A stretch of 64,000 nucleotides of DNA from Heracleum sosnowskyi (GCA_030848705.1 CM061245.1:41978711-42042710); one strand, 5' to 3'; shown: positions 24,101 to 36,994, numbered from the stretch's first letter. Made by a program: numbers and translations. Notes: generated from the sequence alone by a model not told the origin.

Positions 24101-26036
24101 CCTGATTCGAATTCATATATGATGTGCATGATTTAGTTTACTTCCTTCAAGTACAAGACTTATCTATTATAAGTACATGTTCGAAGGACTTGAACTATTT
24201 CTGTCAGAAGTTGATAAACCCTTGTTTTCTTCATTTATAAACTTCACCCTGAATTTTTCTTAAACTTGAACTTGACTTTCTTGTCACTTACCAGATTGTT
24301 GAATCTTAACTAATTCTTCCATGATGTGATAATTTGAACTGTTGAGGCCATCTAGAGCCTGTTCTTTGAACCCTATTCTATATTGAGTTGTTACAAATTC
24401 TGTTGATATCATAATGCCCGTTTCATATCAGATTCAATCTTGTTGAGCATGTCATTGTTATTCTTCATTATATCCCAGTTGTTACATCGAACTCGTTGAT
24501 GCTTATTATATTGTCACTTTTCATGTGCACCTCCCCATTGTTGTGTCGATCTCGTCGATACTAGATTATATTGTTATCCCTTTATTGATTCTTCATAATT
24601 GAACTGTTTCCTGGAACGTGAGTTTTCCAGCAATTGTTGTATCAAGGTTGTCGATTCTTCCGACACCTGATTGTCGAAGTAAGGTTGTCATTAGTTCTGA
24701 CACCTGACGTATATAAAATAGAATTGGAATGTTTTTAAAAATGGACCAATTATTGGTCGGGCCATTTATGGTCGATGTAATTTAGGCCCAGATTGGCCTT
24801 CGATCCGTAGAGGACTATGCATGAGCTAGCTCGGGGCTGTTGCGTGGCTGGCCAGCAGCACAACCTTTGATTTGATAAAATGTGAAAATCCAATTCTAGA
24901 ATAAGTTCTTATTTCTGAGATGAGTTACATCCATATGTTTTGTTCTTATGAGTTATGACCTGATCCTCAGGTTTATTCGTTGCATGAAGTTGTTGGTTCG
25001 TTGATTAATAATAGTGGTTTCAATCTTGCTGAAATCACTTACTCTTAATACATTTGGATTCCAAATAGTCGAAATCCACTTCCTTGATTCCATTGGCAGT
25101 CGTGAGATATCTATCTTGATGAGTTTTATTCATACCGCATATCTAGTCGGTACCATGTTGAAGCCTTGAAGTGCGTCCCTTATTCCTTGACCGAGCGTGT
25201 TGGCTCAATCTTACCCTTTGATTATTCTAACCTTCCAGAGTTGTTGGTTTCAGAAAATGTTGTGAATAGATTTGTTATCTTCAAAACTAGTATTTTTATA
25301 CAAACTATGGTCTTGAAGATGTATGAGTTATATTTATTTCATATTTTCTACTTACTATTGTAGATATTGTTGATTCGGTCGCCGTAACGACCATTATAAA
25401 TCTTTTTGTGTTTTAAACTATTCAATTGAGAGAAGAAGAATGAGAAATTGTGGTAAATTACCAAACTTGTTTTGAAAATATTAGAGATTACAAATGTTTA
25501 AGCCAAAGGCTTGTTTATTTGAAAATCCAAAGTTTATTTTGGAAACCTTTCGTATTATATTTAATAATGCGCTTGCTGAGCAATTCATTCGCTCATACTT
25601 GTTTTATTTATATATATTTTAGCCTGCCGGAAAGAAGGTGTATTGGCGAGAGTTGTTCGCGTAGCTGATCAGAGATGGGGAAAGATGTTAGCGTAAAGAC
25701 GTTTTGATCCAGAGCATTGGAGCTAGTGAGAGGTTTTGTATATAGATGTTTTCTATTGAATAATATATTGTGTAAAGTTAGTTGCCTGGTATACTTCTTA
25801 TCGAAGTTATACTAGTGTATTAGAATTTTTGTAAAGAGAAGGATTGTAAGGAAGAAAGATTGTTGTAATGAAATTTTGGATTCTTGTTTCTAGCACTATA
25901 ACCTTTAAAGATTCTTGGTAGAGTTGGGGTCACAGATATTATTATTATTGTGTTGATTTTATATTGAACAGGTTGTTTGGATTAAGAGTGCAGTGTGACG
26001 ACCAAATCCTTTGACCCCGGATTTGGGGGCGTTACA
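21171..26036 (+). repeat. 3' LTR, 4866 bp
   Basis: Direct copy of 13,421-18,287, followed by the target-site duplication GAAAT. Confidence 0.93.
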
Positions 26037-27264
26037 GAAATTCTCAATGGTACACTTGTAAAATTGGCTTTTCTAAATGGTACACAAAATATTATTGACT
26101 TCCATTTGGTACCCTTATACTAATGTACCATTCTTAGTCATACCCCTCCCGTCACTCCTCCGTTAATCAAACGTTTGGTACCCCGAATTAACCTTAAAAT
26201 AAAAATAAAAAATAGGAAAATTCTCAATGGTACACTTGTAGATTTGGCTTTTCTGAATGGTACACAATATATTATTGACTTCTATTTGGTACCCTTATAC
26301 TAATACACCATTCTTAACTTTACCCCTTCCATCACTCCCGGACGTTTGTTTACCCATAAATAGTTTCAAATGATAATACCTGAAGATAATATAACAGAAA
26401 CATGAAGATAATATGCATATATACATACATATAACAATAGACATACATATATACGACCAAGGAAATTGAAATCAATAAAATACATATATGCATCTATCAT
26501 TACACACACAAAGACATATTAGACATGTTGTAAAAACACGCATAGATACACACAGGCATCCACATATATATACTTTCCGTAGTCGTAAATATGTATGTGT
26601 ACGTATCTGCACATACACGAGTAAGGATAGTGAAATAGCAGATGAATGATGTATATCTCAATTGGAGACGAAAGAAACTATTCATCTGCTATTTACGTAC
26701 ACATACATATTTACGACTACGGAAAGTATACATATGTGGATGCCTGTGTGTATCTATGCGTGTTTTTATATCAAGTCTAATATGTCTTTGTGTGTGTAAT
26801 GATAGATGTATATATGTATTTTATTGATTTCAATTTCCTTGGTCGTATATATGTATGTCTATTGATATATGTATGTATATATGTATATTATCTTCATGTT
26901 GCTGTTATATTATCTTCAGATATTGTCATTTGAAACTATTTATGGGTAAACAAACGTTCGGGAATGACGGAAGGGGTATAGTTAAGAATGGTGTATTAGT
27001 ATAAGGGTACCAAATAGAAGTCAATAATATATTGTGTACCATTCAGAAAAGTCAGATCTACAAGTGTACCATTGAGAATTTTCCTATTTTTTATTTTTAT
27101 TTTAAGGTTAATTCGGGGTACCAAACGTTTGATTAACGGGGGAGTGACGGGAGGGGTATGGCTAAGAATGGTATATTAGTATAAGGGTACCAAATGGAAG
27201 TCAATAATATTTTGTGTACCATTTAGAAAAGCCAATTTTACAAGTATACCATTGAGAATTTCCC
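26037..27264. mobile_element. MULE-type long foldback element (its first 7 bp lie at 13,414-13,420)
   Basis: A palindrome of about 1.23 kb with arms of about 600 bp around a short centre near 26,648-26,682. Ends are GGGAAATTCTCAATGG (13,414-13,420 joined to 26,042 onward) and CCATTGAGAATTTCCC (27,249-27,264). The 9-bp flanks TTTATAGTA at 13,405-13,413 and 27,265-27,273 are identical, as expected for Mutator-like elements. The giant-LTR gypsy element inserted seven bases inside the left tip. Each arm contains two related subunits (26,037-26,215 and 26,216-26,345), so one related foldback sits nested in another. The centre is rich in ATACAT/TATATG. No coding capacity. Confidence 0.88.
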
Positions 27265-27273
27265 TTTATAGTA

Positions 27274-28085
27274 TAAATTAGTGGTGTATATATGTAATCA
27301 ACTCATACATTATTAAATCGTTCAATTTAGTAAAATAACATTAATTATTAATATGTGCAATACAATATACTGATGATTGTAATATAATAATTAGATATTT
27401 ATGAAATTTAAATATATATAAATCGGCAAATTCATATCATGTTGTAAAATGGTTGATGGATGTCTAATAACGAGGTATAAATTTGTATGGAAAAGATAAA
27501 TGAAGTGCATGTTGTATTTTTAATTAATATGATATATTTGTTAGGTACCCAAGATATAAAAAAAATTAACCGGATTTAAATGCAAAGAAATATATCCATA
27601 ATCGAATCTCGATAAATTAGTAACATATGATAAATTAATTCAATAAATATATTTTATCCCAACATTATAATGATAATATAAATTTAACCTAAATAAATTA
27701 GTATTGTTTTCAAATTAAGATCACGGTTAATATATTTGTATACCAAAGATTTAGATATGTTGATTCAATTATAGATGTCTAACATCCCAATCCCGCATAA
27801 AAACAATAAAATGATTTAGTTAGTTTGTGAGCATTAATACTAACGATTCGATTGCAACAATTTTAGTGCTACATATGCAACACACAACATGCACTTGATA
27901 GTGCAAAGTTATATCAAAATCTTTGGCATGTCTGAACAGTCCATTTAAGTTATTGTGGATATTAAAGAACTGAAGGTAATAATCAATGTTATGGGGTTAC
28001 CCATGTCTATTTTCTTTGAGTTTTTACAAACAATCTTCTAAATATTTCCATATTAAGTTTGTGATTACACAAGTTAAGAATGAGT
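27274..28085. other. AT-rich spacer
   Basis: No gene, repeat or element recognised. Confidence 0.5.
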
Positions 28086-28090
28086 TGTTA

Positions 28091-29241
28091 TGTAACAGCC
28101 CGACTTTTCAGACTATTAATTCTAAATTCAAACGTAAATAAAAGTATTTCTTTATTCAATAAATACGAAATTGCACAAAAGTCAAAGCAGCGGTCAAACT
28201 TAACGATAATTCCAAACATAAAAGCGGAGGCACAGCTCCATAAATCCAACAATATTCAATGTCTAACAGATAATCAAATTGTTCGAATAGTCTTATGCAA
28301 AATCACATAGCACAAAATCCATAACTCCACATCTTTATTATTACTTAGCTTCCAAAAGTCCGAACCTGAAATATATTAAAACAATGAGCTGCAAAGCCCA
28401 GCAAGTAACTATCGCCCAACGGCTCAAAGTAATATTTACAACAAAATTTCTTAACTTTAAAATCGATAAAACAGTCTAAACGATAAAATCATATTTTGTT
28501 CACACAGTTCTAAATTACGGTCACACTATGCCAGTGACACGGCTTCTATAGTTCAATGTTTCGATGGGGGCCAGTTTACGTCCCTCGATAAGACAAACTC
28601 AACGAGGTATCTATGTGTTCCAGAACGTGCGTAAACTAGTTCTATATGTCACACTATCCAGTGACCGGATTCTATGATTTGATGCGCAACTAAAACTAGG
28701 GAATTCTATAAAAATCTTTTCTAAAATCTATTTTCGATATCACAAGTTTCAAAATCAAATATTTTGAATATAATAAGATAACCGAATAAAAACAGATTTG
28801 ATAATATTAGTGAGCAACGAAAAGTCACTTACCTCGATACCGATGTCGCACCCCCTTTTTCTAAACTTGTCACGAATCTCTCCTTCTCTCGTGTTCTTCT
28901 TCTTCTTCCTTTTCTTCTTCTCTCTCTTTCTCTTTCTCTCTCTCTCAGCGTCTCTCTCTTCTCTCTTACCGTTCCTTTTTTTTACACGACTGTTTGCTAG
29001 GGCTAGGGTTTTATCTTTTTTTTTGACACGCTTGCATCTAGCTATGTATTGGTCCATTTAATTAACTTGGGTCAACCAAAATCATTCAATTAAACTAAAG
29101 CTTAAATTAGTACGACCCGTTAATCCAATTTTATTCTAAAGTCAAATTATATAATTATCTTAAATTTTAATCAACTTCTAATTCTAATTTCTAACAAATT
29201 AAAATCTATTAAAATTATAAGAAAAAATAAGGGATATTATA
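28091..29241 (-). mobile_element. Solo LTR, gypsy-like, 1151 bp
   Basis: On the plus strand it starts TGTAACAGCCCGAC and ends AAGGGATATTATA. On the minus strand this reads TATAATATCCC...GTCGGGCTGTTACA, the pattern of gypsy LTRs here. The terminal TA on the plus strand would be CA in an intact LTR. The duplication TGTTA flanks it (28,086-28,090 and 29,242-29,246), and no interior or second LTR is present. A CT-rich tract at 28,870-28,975 (purine-rich on the minus strand) resembles an untranslated leader. Confidence 0.7.
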
Positions 29242-29247
29242 TGTTAC

Positions 29248-30699
29248 TGTTGGAGATAATCAATATTACAGCAACATGGAGGCAGTTATATAATAGATAT
29301 AGCAATGACAGGCCAAGACCAAAGTTAACAAAACAAAGCATGAAGGTCGAAAGCATGCATATCAGAAACTGATAAATAACCAGGGAGACAGAAACAGTAC
29401 CTGTAGCCATAGCTTAACAGTGTATATAAGAACAGAAATTACGAAGCAAACAGCTGAGTCGTCAGGAGTTCGAGAAATCCTGACTGTTCTTGAAGAGTTA
29501 TTCGCCCCCACTTACTGTGTCAGGTTGTCGGCGAGATACTACTTCCAGGATAAAACAGCTCCGAGCAAGGTGTTCACAGCAACAACAGCGCTCAACTACG
29601 ACCAGCACCTCAGTCGCCGGAGAACCAGAAAACTACAGAGAATACTATATGGAGAGGGAGGGCAGAGAGAGTTTTTGAGAGAAGTGTGTTTTGCAAACTT
29701 CTGTGTCTTTCAACTGAGCTACAAGGGCCACTATTTATAGTGGTTCCTTTCTGTAACTGAAGCATACACATTAATTCTTTCCGTAACAGCTGATCATATT
29801 AAATAAAAAAAATCAAAACTGACCATTTAATGAATAAACATTTTTGATTTAAATTTAATAACCTGAGCTGTTACATCTTTTTCATGTTTATCCACATATA
29901 CAGATTTAATATTTATTTTAAACATATCCATCAAATCATGTCCAGGTTCATATCAGTTTCTGTTGCCCATCAGAGTTTAGTTTCTGTTGACCATCAGAGT
30001 TTAACTTGTTGTCCATCAGAGTTTAACTAGTTGTCCATCAGAGTTTACTGATAAACCAACTCCATCAGAGTTTACTAGTTAAATACTGATAAACCAACTC
30101 CATCAGAGTTTACTAGTTAAATACTGATAAACCAACTCCATCAGAGTTTACTAGTTAAATTCTGATAACCCAACCCAATTTGACAACTGATAACCCAGCC
30201 CAATTTGATAAATTAATTCTAATAAAATATTAAATCACATAGATAAAAACTCTCGCCCAGGTCGCCTCGCGTACGCGAGACGCCGAGACATTCGCCCAAA
30301 TCGCCCTTCGACCCGACCCGGTCCGGTGCGGTCCGGTGCGTGGCGTGGCGAGGCGGGCGGCGGCGCGCGTGTGTGTGTGTGCGCGCGTGAAGCACACACC
30401 AACACCATGCACCATCACACACCTTAGTAGTTGTATACTACTCATGTGTGTAATGCTATATAAAGCCACCAAGTCCCCTTATTCTTTTCTATGTGGGATA
30501 AATGAAACATCATTATAACAAGCTTTTTCAAGCTTCTTCCTTCATCTCAATTTCTCTTATGGATTTAAACAAGAAAATTATTAAACCCATACATGAAAGT
30601 TTAAGTTCCCATAGCAAGGAACAACTTCCAATCATTAGAAATTTGAATTAACATCAAGAATATACTTAATTATATCCTTAAACTATCAATTTTCTAACA
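29248..30699 (-). repeat. Copia array LTR 1 (1452 bp)
   Basis: Plus-strand ends are TGTTGGAGAT and TTTCTAACA. A TATA box for minus-strand transcription (TATAAATAG) is at 29,731-29,739. Internal tandem repeats of a unit of about 38 bp around CCATCAGAGTTTACTAG lie at about 29,970-30,160. A very GC-rich block with GTGTGTGT lies at 30,250-30,390. A 106-codon plus-strand ORF (29,420-29,740) recurs in all three LTRs, but that is expected from young copies. Confidence 0.93.
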
Positions 30700-30711
30700 A
30701 TCCCCCACAAA
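30700..30711 (-). other. Polypurine tract of left internal copy
   Basis: Minus strand TTTGTGGGGGAT directly precedes the LTR terminus TGTTAG. Confidence 0.8.
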
Positions 30712-31222
30712 TCCATATAGAATTGTAGACAGGTTCTTATCATGACTTGGTTTTTCAGAGTCGGTACCCTTCCGGGTTTGAACCCTCCTAAGTCCCCTAC
30801 TTCGATGGCTACCGGATTCAGATGGAATTATTTCACCTTGAATCTTATTCCGTTAAGTTTAACCATTCTCCATAGACGACGACAAGTCAAAGGCTATGGT
30901 GCCAATCTACGGCTTTGAGACATTAATGGTCTTGTCTCGATCCTGTTCGTCGAATGCTTCAAGGAATAACCCTTTCCTCTAATTGCGACCTCACAATCAC
31001 ATTCGCTTAGCTGGGCATCTCCAGAGATGTACTGCAACCATCTCGTCAAATGACTTGACCCCATTCAGAGTTTTTAAACTCTTACTATTCAGCAGTTTCA
31101 GTACCTTATAGGTTTACAGGGGATAGACCCAGATACTAAGTATCATCTATGTATCAAGGTACTCCCAACTCATCCTTACAGCTTGTTATTACCACATTGA
31201 ATACACTTCGAGGGATCTCCTC
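30712..31222 (-). other. 3' untranslated region of left copia copy
   Basis: About 510 bp between the gag-pol stop and the polypurine tract, almost identical to 49,044-49,554. No ORF of note. Confidence 0.6.
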
Positions 31223-33786
31223 TCATGTGTATTGGGTTCCCACTGTTGATGAGTCGTGATGGGTTGTCAGTCCCATCCCCAACCTCGACTTAAGGACCAC
31301 TGCAGGTTCCAGTCCTTTAGTCAAAGGATCAGCTATATTTTCCTGAGTTCCAATGAACTCTACAACTATAATCCTATCAGACACTAATCCCCTTATAGAC
31401 TTAAGTCTAACTTGGACGTGTCTCTTTGTTTTAGCATTGTACTTTTTACTGCTAATCTTGTCGATAGTTGTTCGACTATCACAATGAATAGCAATAGCAG
31501 GAAGCGGTCTGCTTACTACAGGTATCACGGACATCAGTCCGTGTAACCATTCAGCCTCCGTCCCAGTGGCATCAAGTGCACACAACTCAGCCTTAAAAGT
31601 AGACCGAGTTACTATAGTCTGTTTTGTCGACTTCCAGGATATTGCTCCACCCCCTAGGGTGAACACGTATCCAGTCACTCCATTGGAACCAGACTTCTTA
31701 GCTATCCAACTTGCATCACTGTACCCTTCAAGTACACCAGGAAATCTCCTATAGTGTAATCCAAGGTACATTGTGCCTTTCAGATATCTAAGCACTCTAT
31801 CAAGAGCATCCCAATGAGTTCTGTTCGGACAGCTTGTATATCTAGCTAGCTTAGACACAGAATATGATATATCTGGTCTAGTACAGTTAGCAAGATACTG
31901 CAAGCTTCCAATAATCTGAGAATACCTTAACTGAGACACAGGGACTCCTGAACTATTCTTGACAAGGGCAACTTTAGAATCATAGGGTGTACTAGCGATT
32001 CTACATTGTGAATAACCATATTTCTCAAGTATGGATTTCTCTATATAATGAGATTGCGATAGGGTTATTCCATCAGCTGACTGAGTCAGCTTGATACCAA
32101 GAATCACGCTAGCTTCACCCATATCCTTCATCTCAAAGTGCCTTTTCAAGAAATCCTTTGTCTCGTTAATAATCTCAATATTGGTTCCAAACAGTAGTAT
32201 GTCATCCACATATAAGCATAATACGACACATTTACTACCTTTAACTTTTGAGTAGACACACTTATCGCTATCATTACTAACAAAACTGAATGTCACAATC
32301 GTTTCATCGAACTTCTTGTGCCAGTCCCTGGGACCTTGTCTTAAGCCATAAATAGATTTGATTAACTTACATACTTTCCTTTCGTTGCCAGATGCAACAA
32401 ACCCCTCAGGCTGATCCATATAAATCTCTTCTTCAAGTTCACCATGAAGAAAAGCTGTCTTCACATCCATTTGATGGATGATCAGACCATGTACGGAAGC
32501 CAATGCTACAAGCATTCGGATTGTTATCATTTTGGCAACAGGAGAGTATGTATCAAAGAAATCAATTCCTTCCATTTGCTTAAAACCCATAGCCACCAGT
32601 CTAGCCTTGTACTTCTCTATTGAGCCATCAGGGTTCAACTTCCTTTTAAAGATCCACTTGCACCCAATAGTAGAACACCCAGGAGGGAGATCAACTAACT
32701 CCCATGTTCCGTTAGAAACAATAGAGTCAATTTCACTCTTTACAGCGCCCTTCCAGTGCCTAGACTCCGAGGAGTCCATAGCTTGTCGGAAGGTTAAAGG
32801 TTCATCCTCGACATTGTAAGTGATGAAATCACTTCCAAAGTCCTTGACTACCTTTGCACGCTTACTCCTCCTAGGTTCCTCTTCCTCCCTAGGAGTTGAG
32901 CTACTACCAGGTTCCGCCCCCACATTTGTCATCTTTTCCATATGATCAGGAATAGAACTTGATGTGTGAGTGAGATCTTCCTCAGAAGTACCTTGAGGTA
33001 TACCAGTCTTCATAGGGTAGACATCCTCAAAGAATGTAGCATCACGAAATTCAACTATCGTGTTAGCCACTATACCATCTATGTCAGATTTTATTACCAA
33101 AAATCTCATAGCTATAGTGGTTTCAAGATAGCCCAGAAAGATACAATCAACCGTCTTCGGACCTAGTTTCTTCCTCTTGTGTTCAGGGACAAGTACCTTT
33201 GCAAGGCACCCCCACACTCGAAGATACTTGAGACTAGTCCTCTTGCCTTTCAATAACTCATAAGGTGTCTTATCCATGTGTTTCATAGGGACTCTGTTCA
33301 GAATATGGCAAGCCATATTCAGAGCCTCTCCCCACATGTATTTAGGCAACCCAGAGTTAATAAGCATACTGTTAATCATATCTTTGAACGTTCTGTTCTT
33401 TCGCTCAGCGACCCCATTAGACTCAGGTGTGTATGGTGGAGTAACTTCATGAACTATTCCATTGCTTGCGCAAAATTCATTAAAGGAGTTACTCGTATAC
33501 TCACCACCTCTATCTGATCTCAACCTTTTAAGTACCTTACCAGTTTGTTTCTCAACTTCAGTTTTATAAATCATGAATTTGCTAAGTGCTTCATCCTTAT
33601 GTTTAAGTAAATAAACATAACAGTATCTACTACTATCATCTATAAAAGTAATGAAGTATCTAAAATGGTCCTTAGTTAACATACCACCAAATTCACAAAT
33701 ATCAGTGTGTACTAAATCTAACAAGTCTGAATCCCTAACAACATTATGAAAAGGTTTCCTTATTTGTTTAGCAGACACACATACTT
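31223..33786 (-). pseudogene. copia gag-pol, C-terminal part (split by gypsy insertion)
   Basis: An open frame covers the integrase core (LVHTDIC, RSDRGGEY, SNGVAERKN), reverse transcriptase (KARLVA, YVDDILLFG) and RNase H (YSDASW, GTEAEWL) with no internal stop. It is the downstream part of the polyprotein that begins at 47,536. The gypsy element interrupts it just after the integrase zinc-finger CQVC. It differs from the right copy by scattered substitutions (for example KARLVAMGF against KARLVAKGF). Without the insertion the frame would be continuous. Confidence 0.92.
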
Positions 33787-36700
33787 TGTAATATCCGTGA
33801 ATTTTATTATTTGATTAAATGATATATTTAATCTAAAATATTTATTTTGGAATATTGGAATATTATTATATGATATTTAGTGTGTAATTATGTGCTAAAT
33901 GGTGAGTCGGAAGCCCCTTTCAAAAATTTCGTCATTTGGAATTTTCTTCAAATTTGAGCCGTTTTGATAATTCAAGAGCCCGTTGAAATTTCGTACATTC
34001 ATTTTTAATTCTTCGTCTTTCGTATTCGAATCGTTATCGAAAGGGTTATGGGATTCTATTTAACCCTACCTATTTGATTCTGCAAATTAATTTCAATTTT
34101 TGATCCGAAAAAGGAAAAATCGTTCCGAACCCTAATTGCTTAAGGGGACGGATTTATCGTTCTATATCAATATTGAAGTTGTTATAGCCCTAGTATTCTT
34201 GAGCATTAGTTATATAATGATATATATCAATTTGGATAATCATCAACCTTTTTAACCCCTTACTTTTCGTAAAACGTGTTTTTAACCTAATTAGGGTTTT
34301 TAAACGATCTAACGAATCAATATCGATCCAAAAATGTTATTTGGGGTATTATTTTTCCAAAAATATAAAATGATCAATCAGACTTCATAACCCTAGCAAT
34401 TCTTCAGAAATTACTCAAGAAATCCGAAATTCCCAAATAATTATTTTGTGTTCTTGATCTTCAATCAATTCGTTCTAAGGGTTATTGAAGTCCAAATCTG
34501 AAGTTCTTGTACTCAAATCAAAGCCCCAAAAATCTAGTTTCAGAATCTTCCAACCTCATCATCATCTGGTAAGTATTCGATTTTATATTGATTTTACAAG
34601 TTTCGAATTAAAATTAGGGTTCTTGATTCGATTTGGGGATTTTCATTCTGTTGATTCTCCGTTCAATTGGTTGCTTCTAACATGTTCCTAGGGTTCTAAT
34701 TAGCAAGAATCCATGCTTTAATTTCATGTTTATGTTCGATTTAGTCGGGTTTGATTTTCGGGTTTTGACCCGATTTCTTCTTTCAATTCGTACGTTCTTG
34801 ATATTGATCTGACATTGTTTTTGGTAAAGGGCTTTTATTGTATGAGTTATAAGCTTCATTTTGGTATATTAATCTTTGAGTTTCATGTAGGATTTAAGTA
34901 GATCGGGTTTCCGGCCGAGGTCGTCGCCGGCGAGTTCTTTGAATGAATTCTGGGCACGATTCCGGCATGGGACAGATGTGTGTGTATGTGGGTTGTGTTT
35001 GTCTTGCAAAAGCGAACAAAAGCCCTATAGTTTGGTTTTGTTTTGATCGGAAACGGCGAAGTCCGGCCACCGGACGCCGGCCGGATTCTGGAAAACCCAG
35101 ATTCCGGCGGGTTGTTCTTGGTGACCCGGATTCGTTCTTCCCGACCCGTTTACCCGATTTTTCGACCCGGTTTCAATCTTCAAAACCCTAATTCATTTTC
35201 AGAAAACTGTTTTTGAATTTTATTTTTAAATTTAATTCGAAAATAGTTTAAAAACTTTAAAAATTCATATTTTTATTTTAAAAATATATTTTTATATCAG
35301 AAAAATTCTGATAAATTATATTTATTATTTTAAATCCGAAAATTGATTAAACTTAATTATTTTAATTATTTTTAATTAATAATTAATTTATTAATTAATT
35401 GGTTAATTCTTTTAATCAATTAATTCTTAAAAATTAATTATTAATTAGATTTAATTAATTAAAAATTCAGTTTAATTATTTTCAAGCCTATTTATTTATT
35501 TAAAAATAGTTTGAGTATTTAAAGAGTGTCAATTAATTTTATTAATTGATTTATTTTCATTTAAATGTTTATATTGGATTTAAAAATCCGATTTTTGATT
35601 TAAAAATTAGTAATGACTTATTAAAAATTCAAATGAGTTCCGTATGATGTTTTAAAAATGTTTATAAGTGCTATATGGTTCATATTAATTGTGTGTCGTG
35701 TTTTATAGTCTGTATATGCCCGTGCTAGGGCAAATATCTGAGTTTTAAATATCATAAATTATACCGGACGTCCGATACGTAACCGGTTACTTGTTTAAAT
35801 GTGATTATTGATTGAATAAGTGTCGAGAGTAGAACGAACATAGTTAGACTTATTGTGATGAGTTGTTTAAATTATAGAATCGAGTTCCCGGAGCAAGGGA
35901 AAGGGGAAAGTAGAGTGAGCAGAGTCGATCCGACAGCAGCTTAGACCAGGCAAGTATCTGTGCCTTTACTTGTGATAAAATTTTTATTGTCTTGATTACT
36001 TGAATACCATTATCCCCAGAACAATTCAAATTATCCATCTTTTAACCGCATTGGGACAACTGATTCCATTTCCTTAGAAATTCTTGATTCTTTGATTTGA
36101 TCTGCATCGGAAACCCTTATTTCCAATTTACCTGATTATTGTTTACCACCTATTGTTGCTATTTATCATCCTTTGATTATCATTGACAACCTTTGATTGT
36201 TTGATTTCCATCTTGTAACTACTCCATGATCCTTTTTCGATCTTCGTTGATACTGAACAGTTGAAGCTCTTTTGCAATTACTATACATTCAGTTTATCTT
36301 ATTGAGCATGTTATTGTTTATACCCTATTATAGAATTGGCATGTGTTTTTAAAAATGGACCAGTAATTGGTCGAAGTAACTTAAGGCCCAGATTGGCCTG
36401 GGATCCAGTAGAGGACTATGACATGAGCTAGTCCGGGGTTGATGCGTGGCTGGCCAGCAGCACAACCTTTGATTTGAATAAAATGTATAAGCCATATTCT
36501 AATTCTTTACTTCAATCATTATTGATACAAAGCATGTGTTAGCTAAATATTGTTGATTCTGATACCTTAAATTCATATCCTTACAACTGTGATAGAAATG
36601 ATTCGTTGATGTTTGCTGAGCAATTTTGGCTCACTCTTGCTTGTTGTTTTCTAACCCTATTCCAGTGAAGCGAGAGTATGAGTTGGCATAGCGTGACCGA

Positions 36701-36994
36701 TAGTTCACCAGCAGTCAGGAGAGCCCCTCGAGTCACTGTTATTGGCAGGGTAGTTGTTGTTTTGCTTTTCTAGATTTAATGTCTAGATTTGAACTTTAGT
36801 TGTGATGTAATAACTCTGATAAAACTGGTTTGTAATAATAAAAGGTTGTAGTAGCTTGTGTTCACTGCCATAATCTGGATGCGGTCTTGGTCAAGGGGTA
36901 ATTGTGTCTTTATATATATTATGCATGTGTTAAATAGTGTTCCGTTGGTCGGATGACTCCTCAAATCTGTACCCCGGGTTTGGAGGGCGTCACA
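33787..36994 (+). repeat. 5' LTR of Tekay-like element, 3208 bp
   Basis: Ends TGTAATATCC and GGGCGTCACA. Contains a strong splice-donor-like CTGGTAAGTATT (34,566-34,577), an AT-rich TTAATTAATT block (35,340-35,480), ACCGGACGTCCGATACGTAA (35,763) and the GGCTGGCCAGCAGCACAACC block (36,449-36,468). The short ORFs inside are not recognisable genes. Confidence 0.96.

Larger units (their letters stand above)
13421..26036 (+). mobile_element. Non-autonomous Ty3/gypsy element with giant LTRs (12.6 kb)
   Basis: Two long direct repeats (13,421-18,287 and 21,171-26,036) start TGTAAGATCC and end GCGTTACA, and enclose only 2.9 kb. The target-site duplication GAAAT lies at 13,416-13,420 and 26,037-26,041. 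A primer site and polypurine tract are present. The interior has decayed gypsy pol similarity and no reverse transcriptase that I can recognise. LTR ends, the polypurine region and several internal LTR blocks match the Tekay-type element at 33,787-45,982, so it is a relative or deletion derivative of that lineage. In the first 620 bp the LTRs differ at about five bases and one indel by eye, so it moved recently despite its broken interior. Confidence 0.93.

Noticed and set aside
28870..29061. ORFs made of Lys/Arg/Glu or Phe/Leu/Ser runs on either strand
   Set aside because: They translate a CT-rich low-complexity tract of the solo LTR, not a protein.
29420..29740. 106-codon plus-strand ORF with a TATATAAG upstream, repeated in all three copia LTRs
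   Set aside because: It lies antisense within young LTR copies, so similarity is expected without selection. No recognisable domain.
30061..30160. Regular CCATCAGAGTTTACTAG units, possible CRISPR-like array
   Set aside because: Units are contiguous without unique spacers and lie in a plant LTR. It is a tandem repeat.
34485..35191. Three short ORFs (68, 60 and 82 codons) identical in both gypsy LTRs
   Set aside because: Identity reflects the near-identical LTRs. Composition is that of non-coding LTR sequence.
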